This document shows, piece after piece, positions 8,404 through 16,135 of a DNA stretch of 31,567 nucleotides. Where the stretch lies: NCBI GenBank assembly GCA_034421095.1, contig DAOUKR010000003.1:1-31567 (forward strand), read 5' to 3'. The stretch comes from JAGWBG01 sp034421095. Its GTDB lineage: Bacteria; Chloroflexota; Dehalococcoidia; Lucifugimonadales; JAGWBF01. The notes beneath the pieces were generated by a model. The model searched no databases. It was not told the origin of the DNA and saw only the letters and a program-made list of their open reading frames with translations. The stretch's first letter is position 1, and each line of letters begins with the position of its first letter. Position numbers and translations under genes: made by a program.

Positions 8404-8480
8404 GTCATACTGGCGGAAGCCAGTATCCAGATTTCCATCCGCCTGAGGCGGACTGGATTCCGGCTCAAGGCCGGAATGAC
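8404..8480. repeat. Palindromic intergenic repeat between selenoprotein modules
   Basis: Two hairpins, ATACTGGC-GGAA-GCCAGTAT and ATTCCGGC-TCAA-GGCCGGAAT, lie between GTCAT and ATGAC ends. The right half, with CTGGATTCCGGCTCAAGG, recurs at 10250. It fills the gap between module 1 and module 2. Confidence 0.8.
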
Positions 8481-8530
8481 GTTCTTCAGAGTTTTCTTGG
8501 AAACACTATCCCAGCATAGGAGTCAAGCCT

Positions 8531-9583
8531 GTGGCGATGGGAAGGACGACCTCCCAGCGACATACCCTGGAAGACACCCAGAGTGCCATTGAGTTCTGCT
8601 ACAGCATGGGCTGGAGTGACGGCCTGCCCGTTGTGCCGCCTACCGAAGAATTGGTGCGGCAGTTCCTAGATTACGTGGAACGAGACCCATCCGACGTGGT
8701 ACTGGTGGAGCCGGTGGCAGGGCGTGTGATTACGGCCGAGAAGGCGGCAGCAAACTCCATCATGGCCGGCTGCCTGCCCGAGTACTTCCCCGTAGTCCTC
8801 GCCGCCCTGGACGCTATGGGAGAGCCTGTGTTCAATCTGCATGGAGCAAGCCTGAACAACGGCGGCGCAGCGGTCATGGCCATAGTCAACGGTCCCATAG
8901 CCAGGAAGATAGACATGAACTCCGGCATAGCCCTGTTCTGCCCCGGCAACCGGGCCAACGCCACCATCGGACGGGCGCTGCATCTGGTGCTGTGGAACTG
9001 CACGGGCAACCGGCCGGACCAGATGGACAAGACCGTGTTTGGACATCCGGGCCGCTACTCCATGTGCATCGCCGAGCAGGAGGGGATTCTGCCCTCCAAC
9101 TGGGAACCCTTCCACGTGGAGCGTGGTCTGCCCGCTACGTCCAGCGCCGTGACGGTCTTCTCCGCGCTCCAGCCCCAGCAGACAGGATATGGCGGCAGTC
9201 CCAACCCGGAAGATATTCTCCTGGCGGTGGCTGACGCCATGAGCATCATGCCCCCCTGGCACCAGGAGATTATGATGGTGGTATCGCCGGACATCTTGGC
9301 CCACTTCGGCAACGCCGGCTGGAGCAAGGATAACGTGAGGGAGTTCCTGTTCCAGGAGGCCAGGCGTCTTGGCAGCGAGGTCCGCCGTACCCACAACTTC
9401 AAGTACATTCCTCCGCCGCCGGAGTCAATGGACGACAAGATGCTGCCGGTCCTGGAACGGCCCGAGGCCCTCCAGCTGCTGGCCGGCGGCGGGGAGGGCG
9501 GCGCTCAGGTGATGATTGTCCCCGTATACGGCCTTGGGCTTCATGCCAAGTCCGTCACCCGGGAGATCGTAGAAGCACAATAG
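8531..9583 (+). CDS. UGSC-selenoprotein partner protein, copy 2
   Basis: A 350-residue paralogue of the 6708 protein, moderately diverged. It retains GWSDGLPVVPPT (near 27), AGCLPEYFPVV (near 79) and MCIAEQE (near 178), with conserved cysteines 23, 81 and 179. Extra cysteines near 137 and 157 are not shared. GTG 8531 was chosen because AGGAG lies eight bases upstream. ATG 8537 is further from it. It ends 25 bases before the second selenoprotein gene. Whether each partner pairs only with its neighbour is unknown. The gene order in both modules argues for a functional complex or successive steps. Confidence 0.85.
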   Translation: MAMGRTTSQRHTLEDTQSAIEFCYSMGWSDGLPVVPPTEELVRQFLDYVERDPSDVVLVEPVAGRVITAEKAAANSIMAGCLPEYFPVVLAALDAMGEPVFNLHGASLNNGGAAVMAIVNGPIARKIDMNSGIALFCPGNRANATIGRALHLVLWNCTGNRPDQMDKTVFGHPGRYSMCIAEQEGILPSNWEPFHVERGLPATSSAVTVFSALQPQQTGYGGSPNPEDILLAVADAMSIMPPWHQEIMMVVSPDILAHFGNAGWSKDNVREFLFQEARRLGSEVRRTHNFKYIPPPPESMDDKMLPVLERPEALQLLAGGGEGGAQVMIVPVYGLGLHAKSVTREIVEAQ

Positions 9584-9608
9584 TGGCCTGTAAATCAGGA
9601 GGTGTCAA

Positions 9609-10148
9609 ATGACCACTACGACACTCATAGACCCAACGCTGGAGACGGTGGGGGCCAGCGCCCAAATGGCCCTCAGACCTCAGAGCCTGGACGGGCTAGC
9701 TATAGGCCTGTTGAACAACTGCAAGGGCAACGCCGACCTGATTCTTGACAGCGCCTACGGGATGCTTCGAGAGCGCTACGGTCTGACGGGTTCCGTAAAT
9801 CGCACCAAGGACATGCCGTCCAAGCCTTTCAGGCCGGAGGTGCTTGACGAGGTGGCCGAGCAGTGCCAGATAGCAATCACGGCAGTGGGCGATTGAGGGT
9901 CCTGCTCCACGTGCAGTTTGCACGACGGCATCAGTCTTGAGAAGAGGGGAATACCCACTGTGGTGATAGTCTCCGAGCCTTTCATAGGAAACGCAAACAC
10001 TATGGCGCGGTTGCTGGGAATGCCGGATTACAGGTACGTTGCCCTGCCCCATCCCATAAGCAGCCTGGACCGGAAAGGTATTGACGAGCTTGTAAGGACA
10101 CACTTCCCACAGGTCCTGGAGCTATTGCTTGCCCGGCCCAAGACGTAG
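9609..10148 (+). CDS. UGSC-family selenoprotein, copy 2 (in-frame TGA = Sec at 9894)
   Basis: Reading TGA 9894-9896 as selenocysteine gives a 179-residue protein with Sec at 96 in a canonical context: GD-U-G-S-C-S-T-C-S-L-H-D, followed by GISLEKRGIPTVVI. The open frame then runs to TAG at 10146-10148. The motif is the hallmark of the UGSC (seleno)protein family. Family members with cysteine in place of Sec are the control expected in other genomes. The opening LIDPT is shared with copy 1 (LLDPT). CAGGAGG lies seven bases before ATG. The downstream hairpin (9910-9924) supports recoding. No selA, selB, selC or selD lies in this window, so the machinery must be elsewhere in the genome. Confidence 0.92.
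9910..9924 (+). promoter_or_regulatory. Candidate bacterial SECIS hairpin, copy 2
   Basis: CGTGCA-GTT-TGCACG is a perfect six-pair hairpin inside the coding region. Its loop starts 20 bases after the selenocysteine TGA. Relative to copy 1 two pairs have changed on both sides (T-A to C-G and A-T to G-C), and the loop GTT is unchanged. That points to selection on RNA structure. Confidence 0.82.
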
Positions 10149-10219
10149 TCAAAGTGGAATACCATAAGGTGCACCAAAGATTGGAATCGCATTTGGATTT
10201 GGGAGGCATACCGTCAATC

Positions 10220-10276
10220 GTCACTCCGGCGAAAGCCGGAGTCCAACCCTGGATTCCGGCTCAAGGCCGGAATAAC
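10220..10276. repeat. Palindromic intergenic repeat
   Basis: ACTCCGGC-GAAA-GCCGGAGT and ATTCCGGC-TCAA-GGCCGGAAT hairpins lie between GTCAC and ATAAC ends. The right half matches the 8404-8480 element almost exactly. It accounts for part of the 228-base gap. The remainder shows no gene. Confidence 0.8.
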
Positions 10277-10376
10277 GTGTTTGGATGGGTTTGCCTTCTA
10301 TTTCCAGAGGGATGACGAGAGACGCTGCTTTGGATGTATACCCACGCATCAGTAAAGTAATCAGGGAGGCCAGGTG

Positions 10377-10835
10377 ATGGCTGCTCAAAATACCTTCCTC
10401 ACCGAGGAGATGCGCCGGCAGGCCATCGGCATAGAGACCGGGTCTCTGGCGCTGGAGATAGAGAAGGGTCATATCAAGAGATTTGCCGAAGCGATAGATG
10501 ACCCCAATCCCCAGTGGAATGACGAGGCAATGGCCCGGAAGAGCCGCAACGGCGGAATAGTGGCGCCCCCTACCTTCCTGCGTGCTGCCAGGGTCGAGCG
10601 CCCCGAGCTGCCCTTCGAACTGCCCTTCCCTCGCACGCTGGACGGCGGCAGCGAATGGGAATATTTCGAGCCAATCAGGGCGGGGGATGTTATTACGGCC
10701 AAGGCCCGCATCTCGGATATTATCGAGCGGTCGGGGAGACTGGGGCCTATGATCATTACCACGATTGACCATACCTACACCAATCAGCTTGACGAGGTGG
10801 TAGCGACACAGCGGACCACATACATCAGGTACTGA
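10377..10835 (+). CDS. MaoC-like (hot-dog) dehydratase N-terminal-type protein
   Basis: A 152-residue hot-dog-fold protein of the FAS1/MaoC N-terminal dehydratase type. Features are HIKRFAEAIDDPNPQW near residues 32-47, a GGIVAPPTFL segment and a late EYFEPIRAGDVITAKARI strand region. In this family the N-terminal hot-dog is often non-catalytic and pairs with a catalytic MaoC partner. The next gene supplies that partner. ATG 10377 has GGGAGG at seven bases, and an in-frame GTG just before is not favoured. The expected role is half of a heterodimeric (R)-specific enoyl-CoA hydratase or 3-hydroxyacyl-thioester dehydratase. The acyl substrate is unknown. Confidence 0.8.
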   Translation: MAAQNTFLTEEMRRQAIGIETGSLALEIEKGHIKRFAEAIDDPNPQWNDEAMARKSRNGGIVAPPTFLRAARVERPELPFELPFPRTLDGGSEWEYFEPIRAGDVITAKARISDIIERSGRLGPMIITTIDHTYTNQLDEVVATQRTTYIRY

Positions 10836-10857
10836 GAGCTTCCAAGGGGTGAGATAC

Positions 10858-11292
10858 ATGGCTGGACAAGTATACTGGGAAGACATTGAAGAAGGGCAGG
10901 AGATACCGGAGCTGGTGAAGACTCCTTCAACGCGCCAGCTTGTGCAATGGGCTGGCGCATCGGGGGACTTCTACGAGATACATTACGACAAGGATTTCGC
11001 CCAGGGCACCGGCCTGGAGGATGTCATAGTGCATGGAGCGCTGAAAAACGCCTTCCTCGGCCAGCTTGTAACCGACTGGATGGGGGAAGGTGGCATCCTC
11101 AAGAAGCTGTCCTGCCAGTACCGGGGCATGGACGTGCCCGATGACACCCTGATTTGCAAGGGAACGGTCACGAGGAAGTACGTCGAGGATAACCGTCACA
11201 TGGTGGACTGCCAGATATGGGTCGAGAACGGCAAGGGCGAGCGTACTACCCCGGGGTCGGCCACGATCGTCCTGCCTTCTCAAAGCCGGTAG
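10858..11292 (+). CDS. MaoC-family (R)-specific enoyl-CoA hydratase-like protein
   Basis: A 144-residue hot-dog protein with GDFYEIHYD near residues 36-44. Asp37 and His42 are the hydratase catalytic pair (D-x4-H) seen in R-hydratases. HGALKNAFLGQL follows, as in MaoC proteins. It probably hydrates a 2-enoyl-CoA with the preceding subunit. AAGGGG lies eight bases before ATG 10858, and a GTG at 10849 overlapping that site is not the start. The gene is 22 bases after the first MaoC gene. The MFE-2-type SDR downstream could carry out the following oxidation, so the three genes resemble a split multifunctional enzyme type 2. Confidence 0.85.
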   Translation: MAGQVYWEDIEEGQEIPELVKTPSTRQLVQWAGASGDFYEIHYDKDFAQGTGLEDVIVHGALKNAFLGQLVTDWMGEGGILKKLSCQYRGMDVPDDTLICKGTVTRKYVEDNRHMVDCQIWVENGKGERTTPGSATIVLPSQSR

Positions 11293-11366
11293 CGTTGGGC
11301 AGTGCTTTGCTGCCTGCTGGAGTTTGACGCGCTTCGTGAAATTTGCCTACGATTTTGGAGAGGTTC

Positions 11367-12296
11367 ATGGCTGATATTCTCAAAGATAAGGTAGCTATAG
11401 TTACGGGTGCCGGCAGGGGTGTGGGTCGGGGTGTTGCCATGCTGATGGCCGGGGAAGGGGCCAAGGTCGTGGTCGTTGACCCGGGAGTTAACGTGGACGG
11501 CACCGGCCTCAACAGGTCTCCCGCCGACCAGGTGGTCAAGGAGATAACCGACGCAGGGGGTACCGCCGTTCCTTGCTACGAGTCCGTGGTTACCATGGAT
11601 GGCGGCGAGAACATAGTCAAGACTGCAGTTGACAGCTTTGGCAAGCTGGACATAGTGGTCACCTGTGCGGGTATCCTGCGGGACCGGATGATATTCAACA
11701 TGACGGAGCAGGAGTGGGACGACGTGATAGCGGTGCACCTGAAGGGGACGTTCACGGTGGTGAAGCACGCCTGCATACTGTTCCGCCAGCAGCGCTCCGG
11801 CAGGATTATCACTTTCACCTCCCAGTCGGGTCTGTACGGCAACTCGGGCCAGGCCAACTACGGCGCGGCTAAGTCGGGCATTGCGGGGCTCACCAAGGTG
11901 GTGGCCAGGGACATGGGCAGGTACGGCGTCACCGCCAACGCCATCGCTCCCAGGGCGAACACCCGCATGATAGCCAACATACCCGATAGCGCCTCCGAAA
12001 TCAGGGAAAGAGGCGGTGTCGCTACCCTATCCGGGGAAACCGAGCGGGACTCCTGGGACCCCGATGCCATAGCGCCTTTTGTGGCCTTCCTGGCCAGCGA
12101 CTACGCAGACAACGTCAACGGCCAGACCTTCGAGGTGTACAGCGGGAACGTCTCCCTCGTGTCCCAGCCCAGGCCGCAACGTTCAATCTTCAACCCCGAG
12201 GGTCACTGGCCCGTGGACGAGCTGGCCTTTCAGGCGAGGGAGTTCCTTACAAATGGAATCCCCAATCCCGCTCCGGCCCAACCACCCCGCCAGTAG
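11367..12296 (+). CDS. MFE-2-type short-chain dehydrogenase (copy A)
   Basis: A 309-residue SDR. It has TGAGRGVG at about 13-20 for NAD(P) binding, the CAGIL strand, Ser in TFTSQSG and Tyr-x3-Lys in NYGAAK. The insertion DPGVNVDGTG followed by SPADQVVKEI resembles the dehydrogenase domain of peroxisomal multifunctional enzyme 2 (17beta-HSD4). This suggests an (R)-3-hydroxyacyl-CoA dehydrogenase working with the MaoC genes. The tail of about 45 residues past the fold is proline-rich at its end. ATG 11367 was chosen with GGAGAGG upstream. A large central block is almost identical to the gene at 13185. Confidence 0.88.
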   Translation: MADILKDKVAIVTGAGRGVGRGVAMLMAGEGAKVVVVDPGVNVDGTGLNRSPADQVVKEITDAGGTAVPCYESVVTMDGGENIVKTAVDSFGKLDIVVTCAGILRDRMIFNMTEQEWDDVIAVHLKGTFTVVKHACILFRQQRSGRIITFTSQSGLYGNSGQANYGAAKSGIAGLTKVVARDMGRYGVTANAIAPRANTRMIANIPDSASEIRERGGVATLSGETERDSWDPDAIAPFVAFLASDYADNVNGQTFEVYSGNVSLVSQPRPQRSIFNPEGHWPVDELAFQAREFLTNGIPNPAPAQPPRQ

Positions 12297-12339
12297 TTGC
12301 CGGGCGTGAACTTGTGAACAAAAGGGTTAGGAAATTGCA

Positions 12340-13098
12340 ATGACGCAGAATTATTTCCTGCTCCAGGTCAGCGATGCCTTCAATAGTTACTCCAATGTCA
12401 TCAATAACCGCATGTATCAAAACGAGGCTTGGGCTAGTAAACCCAAAAACAAAGCTCATGGCGACGTTAAACCCGGGGATATGCTGCTGGTTTACTGCAC
12501 TGGCAGCGTTTCAGCTTGTCCAAGGTCTATAGCGTTCCAGGTACAGGTTAAAAGTGTCAGTGAGGACAAGACCGTGCTGTTTTTGGAGGAGCCTGATTGG
12601 TTCGACAGCCCTTTGACTCTGAAGGGGATTCAGAAATTGGTAGTCCAAGGTGGTTTGGCTGAGGCTTTCAAGAGTTGCGGACAGGAGGGCTTCAACATCC
12701 GTCATCTGAGTCCACGGGGCGCCCAGACTGCGATTGAAGTAATAACCCAAAAGCACGTCCGGACGGCCCTGGATTTTCTGGCGGCGGCAGACCAAGAGTT
12801 CACCGCCGGGGACGTTTTGCAAGGCTCGGAGAAGCTATGGGGCGCTGCTTCTCACATCGTAATGGCAGCAGCTCAGCAAAGGGGCTGGCCCTACGGTAAG
12901 CACAGCAACTTGAGAAGCGCCGTCCGGCAGTTGTACCAGGAGTCCGGCGATGAGCTTTTGCTGGGAGGATTTACCTCCGCGGAACAGTGCCACGCCAACT
13001 TCTACCACGATTTCATGGAAGAGTTCCAGGTGGAAGAAGCCCGTATAGAGGTGCCCCGCTTCGTAAACCGGATTCTGGACTTTATCATAGACGCCTAA
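12340..13098 (+). CDS. EVE/PUA-like domain fused to a HEPN/PaREP1-like helical domain
   Basis: A 252-residue protein lying between two paralogous SDRs. Residues 1-125 resemble EVE/PUA-like folds: NYFLLQVS opening, a GDVKPGDMLLVYCTG core and a following strand with VQVKSVS. From about 138 the pattern ALDFLAAADQEF...GDVLQGSEKLWGAA is helical and close to PaREP1/HEPN-type sequences. No RxxxxH ribonuclease motif was found, so nuclease activity is not supported. EVE-like domains can bind modified bases. The domain calls are mine from pattern only. Its AT-richer, less biased codon use than the flanking SDRs hints at separate origin. AGGAAA precedes the ATG. Confidence 0.6.
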   Translation: MTQNYFLLQVSDAFNSYSNVINNRMYQNEAWASKPKNKAHGDVKPGDMLLVYCTGSVSACPRSIAFQVQVKSVSEDKTVLFLEEPDWFDSPLTLKGIQKLVVQGGLAEAFKSCGQEGFNIRHLSPRGAQTAIEVITQKHVRTALDFLAAADQEFTAGDVLQGSEKLWGAASHIVMAAAQQRGWPYGKHSNLRSAVRQLYQESGDELLLGGFTSAEQCHANFYHDFMEEFQVEEARIEVPRFVNRILDFIIDA

Positions 13099-13184
13099 CT
13101 TCGCGGGCCGGATAACACGCAATCGTCCGGCGATGCCCCGGTACGGGGGATTGGCGACATATTTTAGCTGAGGTCAGTAGTTGA

Positions 13185-14108
13185 ATGCCTAATTTACTGA
13201 AAGACAAGGTGGCAATTGTTACGGGGTCGGGCCGGGGTATTGGCAGAGGTGTTGCCATGCTGCTGGCCGCGGAAGGGGCCAAAGTCGTGGTCGTTGACCC
13301 CGGCGTCAACGTGGACGGCACCGGCCTCGACAGTTCTCCCGCCGACCAGGTGGTCAAGGAGATTACCGACGCAGGGGGCACAGCCGTTCCCTGTTATGAA
13401 TCAGTAGTTACCATGAATGGCGGCGAGAACATAGTCAAGACCGCCGTTGACAGCTTTGGCAAGCTGGACATAGTGGTCACCTGCGCGGGGATACTTCGGG
13501 ACCGGATGATATTCAACATGACGGAGCAGGAATGGGACGACGTGATAGCGGTGCACCTGAAGGGGACGTTTACGGTGGTGAAGCACGCCTGCATACTGTT
13601 CCGCCAGCAGCGCTACGGCAGGGTTATCACCTTTAGCTCCACCTCCGGCCTCTGGGGACAGTCCGGCCAGGCCAACTACGGCGCTGCCAAGGACGGCATA
13701 GCCGGATTTACCAGGGTGGTGGCCAGGGACATGGGCAGGTACGGAGCCACCGCCAACGCCGTCTCCCCCAGCGCAGTAACCAGGATGACCGCAAGTATAC
13801 CAGATGAATCTAGCGCACTCAGGGCCAGAGGCGGCATGGCCGGTGTAGGTGCTGTCATCCAGGATATACGGGGTCAGGCTGAAGATATAGCGCCCTTTGT
13901 GGCCTGGCTCGCCTCCGACGAGGCATCCCACGTCAATGGTCACGTGTTCCACGTAACGGGCGGTCTGGTCAACCTGCTCAATGAACCTGAGCCTGTAAAG
14001 ACCATGCACAAGGACGGCAGGTGGACGGTGGAGGAGATTATCCGGGCATTTCCTGCCACGATAGGGTTCGAGTTGCCCAACCCGGCCCCGCCGCCGGCTA
14101 CGAGCTAG
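13185..14108 (+). CDS. MFE-2-type short-chain dehydrogenase (copy B)
   Basis: A 307-residue paralogue of the 11367 gene with the same DPGVNVDGTG insertion, TGSGRGIG cofactor motif, CAGIL strand, Ser in TFSSTSG and NYGAAK active site. About 65 residues from GGENIVKTAV to FRQQR are identical to copy A, but the C-terminal third, where substrates are bound, is quite different. It ends in the same kind of proline-rich tail. This is the signature of a duplicate in which the core is homogenised and specificity regions diverge. ATG 13185 has only a weak GAGG leader. The start is supported by alignment with copy A. Confidence 0.88.
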   Translation: MPNLLKDKVAIVTGSGRGIGRGVAMLLAAEGAKVVVVDPGVNVDGTGLDSSPADQVVKEITDAGGTAVPCYESVVTMNGGENIVKTAVDSFGKLDIVVTCAGILRDRMIFNMTEQEWDDVIAVHLKGTFTVVKHACILFRQQRYGRVITFSSTSGLWGQSGQANYGAAKDGIAGFTRVVARDMGRYGATANAVSPSAVTRMTASIPDESSALRARGGMAGVGAVIQDIRGQAEDIAPFVAWLASDEASHVNGHVFHVTGGLVNLLNEPEPVKTMHKDGRWTVEEIIRAFPATIGFELPNPAPPPATS

Positions 14109-14181
14109 GGAGATCGCTCAGCCCCTTCTCCCCCGACGAGGGCCTTTGCATAACTTTAGTGGTGTCGAAGAAGCGTACTCA

Positions 14182-14311
14182 CTGTCATTCCGAACGGAGC
14201 GTAGCGAAGTGAGGAATCTAAGGTCTCTGTCCACAAAGCTACGATGTCCTGGGTGACACTCCTTAGATTCCTTCCGCCTTCGGCGGACCTCAGGCGGACT
14301 CGGAATGACAG
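14182..14311. repeat. Imperfect palindromic intergenic repeat
   Basis: A 130-base element with inverted ends CTGTCATTCCGA/TCGGAATGACAG and inner arms AATCTAAGG/CCTTAGATT. It is related to 6427-6524, with a similar GAGGAATCTAAG segment. It fills the region between the SDR and the convergent enolase-family gene. The rest of that 294-base gap shows nothing. Confidence 0.8.
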
Positions 14312-14402
14312 GAGCGTGGAGCTTCGTCACAAGTTACTCAAAGACTTCCTTGATAAGGAAAGACTGGGAGAAGATGCCCACATGTGATGTTGAAGGCTGG
14401 CA

Positions 14403-15527
14403 TTACCCCTCCCGATACCTGGATACAAAGTCCTGGTCTATGCTAATACCCAGGCCCGGCTCATCCGTGAGCCGGATTTTCCCATTCTTGATTTCCGGCC
14501 GGCCCAGGTTCATGTGATGCCAGAAGGGATCCCGCTCCGGGTCCTGGAAGAACTCGGCGCAGAAGGTATGGGGCAGGGCCGACAACAGCTGGATGGAGAC
14601 CTGGCACTCCTTGTGGTGTATCATGCGGACTCCGAAGAAATGGGCTGCTGCTGCAACGCGCCGCCACTCGGTAATACCACCCAGCTTGGATGATTCTGCG
14701 TTGAGGTAGTCCACGGCTCCGCCCCTCAAAAGGTCCACGCACCCGGGGCCGGTAAGCTCGCTCTGTCCTGCGGTCACGGGTATCGTGGTGGCCTCCCTCA
14801 CCCTGCGCATACCCTCTATGTCGTCGAAGGGCACCGGCTCTTCAAACCAGGCTATGTTATACTCCTCCACACTTCTGGAGAACCTTATAGCCTGCTCCGG
14901 GGTGCAGGCTTTTCCGGCGTCCAGGGCCACGATAAAGTCGTCTCCGGCAGCCTTTCTAACGGCTTCCACCTGCTTTATATCGGCCTCGGTGGAGGTCCCG
15001 GACACGTGAAATTTTGTCCCCCCGTAGCCCAGCTCCTTCTGCCGGGCTATGCTGCCCACTATGTCCTCCAGGTCCCGGTCCTCTCTGAGGGAGCCTCCAT
15101 CGCCCATTGCGGGTATCTCGTTCTTGTGACCGCCCAGCAGCCTGTACAGGGGCATATTCAGCGCCCTGCCCATAACGTCCCACAGGGTCATGTCCACCGC
15201 AGCGATGGCCCGCATAGCCGCCTCCCTGTTATTGACCTGGGAGGTGGCATGGGAAAGCTTCTCCCATATGCGCTCCACCGCGAAGGGGTCCTCTCCCATC
15301 ACAACGTCCTTGCACGGGCCGAGGACAAGGTCGCGTATCTCATGGAATGGCATGGACATCCCGTTGGCCGAGTTACCGGAGTATATCTCGCCGGTAATTC
15401 CCTCATCTGTTTCTATGGTCACAACGATGGTGCGAAGCTTGTCCCCCCGGTCGGCACTGCCGGAGGCTGCCTCGCCCCTTTCAATGGGGACTGCAACCAG
15501 CGTGGCTTTCAAATCGCGTACCTTCAT
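14403..15527 (-). CDS. Mandelate racemase/muconate lactonizing enzyme family protein
   Basis: A 374-residue enolase-superfamily enzyme. It has an N-terminal capping domain, then a barrel domain opening with AAVDMTLWDVMGRALNMP near 109. Metal-ligand candidates are Asp203 (in ALDAG), Glu229 (in WFEEP) and Glu257 (in TAGQSE). Lys172 stands at the first position of the usual KxK site but is followed by Phe-His (K-x-H), and His304/305 replaces part of the late dyad. The reaction would be enolate-forming abstraction of a proton next to a carboxylate, as in racemization or dehydration of sugar acids. The substrate cannot be assigned. GGAGATG precedes the ATG. SAR202-type bacteria are known for many such paralogues. 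Confidence 0.88.
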   Translation of the reverse strand: MKVRDLKATLVAVPIERGEAASGSADRGDKLRTIVVTIETDEGITGEIYSGNSANGMSMPFHEIRDLVLGPCKDVVMGEDPFAVERIWEKLSHATSQVNNREAAMRAIAAVDMTLWDVMGRALNMPLYRLLGGHKNEIPAMGDGGSLREDRDLEDIVGSIARQKELGYGGTKFHVSGTSTEADIKQVEAVRKAAGDDFIVALDAGKACTPEQAIRFSRSVEEYNIAWFEEPVPFDDIEGMRRVREATTIPVTAGQSELTGPGCVDLLRGGAVDYLNAESSKLGGITEWRRVAAAAHFFGVRMIHHKECQVSIQLLSALPHTFCAEFFQDPERDPFWHHMNLGRPEIKNGKIRLTDEPGLGISIDQDFVSRYREG

Positions 15528-15605
15528 GGTATTACATCTCCAATATTAGTTATAGCACACTTCTTAGTAGACACCCTCCAAGCCCCTTTCCTCCGCCGAG
15601 GCGGA

Positions 15606-15728
15606 CTGGGATGAGGGGTATCACTCTCACCCCGTATCAAGTACGGGGCAGACCCTCAATCCTTCCTGCCCGCCGAGGCGGGTCCCATCGAGGGAGAGGA
15701 GGCTTGGGACGCCACTTTAGAAACACCC
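15606..15728 (+). repeat. 123-bp dispersed repeat, copy 2
   Basis: A direct copy of 4-126 with four mismatches by eye and no gaps. It occupies the gap between the enolase-family and cupin genes and ends two bases before the cupin stop. Upstream, an extra CCGCCGAGGCGG palindrome is seen. Confidence 0.85.
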
Positions 15729-15730
15729 CA

Positions 15731-16096
15731 TTAGGCCAGAGGGACGACAATATAAAACCTTGTCTCCTCGCTCACCACGCGGGTAGTATGTCCCTTTCCT
15801 GTAAGGTCCTCGGCCAACAGGACGTCCCCCGGCCCTACGCGCCTTACCGTGCCGTCACCCACCTCAATCTCCGCCTCTCCTGATAAGGTGATGGTGTACT
15901 GTCGCCTGGGGGCGTTGTGCCAGCCCAGAAAGTATCCGGGGGGTGAGCGGCGGAAGGTTATGCCGGTGGCAGCCTCTAAAGGCGTGCCCTCCCCGTATGC
16001 TCCCTCGGTGTCAACGAAAGCCTCGAAGGGCGGAGACATCTCCTCGATATGGGACTCTCCGTCGTCTCCCGTATAGACTCTTACGAAACTTGACAT
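15731..16096 (-). CDS. Small single-domain cupin protein
   Basis: A 121-residue cupin barrel. The segments PGYFLGWHNAPRRQYTITLSGEAEIEVGDG and RVGPGDVLLAEDLTGKGHTT (broken here at natural turns) follow the two cupin motifs. The late His in GKGHTT and the early WH contribute likely metal ligands. The family is very broad: metal-dependent dioxygenases, isomerases and sensors all use it, and none can be preferred here. AAGGAGG lies five bases upstream of the ATG. It is on the same strand as the enolase-family gene 203 bases downstream and 39 bases after the YifB-like gene, so a transcript shared with one of them is possible. Confidence 0.75.
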   Translation of the reverse strand: MSSFVRVYTGDDGESHIEEMSPPFEAFVDTEGAYGEGTPLEAATGITFRRSPPGYFLGWHNAPRRQYTITLSGEAEIEVGDGTVRRVGPGDVLLAEDLTGKGHTTRVVSEETRFYIVVPLA

Positions 16097-16135
16097 AATA
16101 CCTCCTTATCCGTTCGATTAGATGTAAGTGCTTTT

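Noticed and set aside
9918..10148. Separate small gene after the second TGA
   Set aside because: Same reason: the supposed start lies inside the hairpin loop and the protein aligns as the C-terminal half of the UGSC protein.
7795..10148. Frameshift or sequencing-error explanation for the two TGA codons
   Set aside because: Both proteins continue in the same frame with no indel, at the same aligned residue, and have matching hairpins. Two independent errors there are improbable.
12340..13098. Active HEPN ribonuclease
   Set aside because: No RxxxxH motif was found in the helical half.
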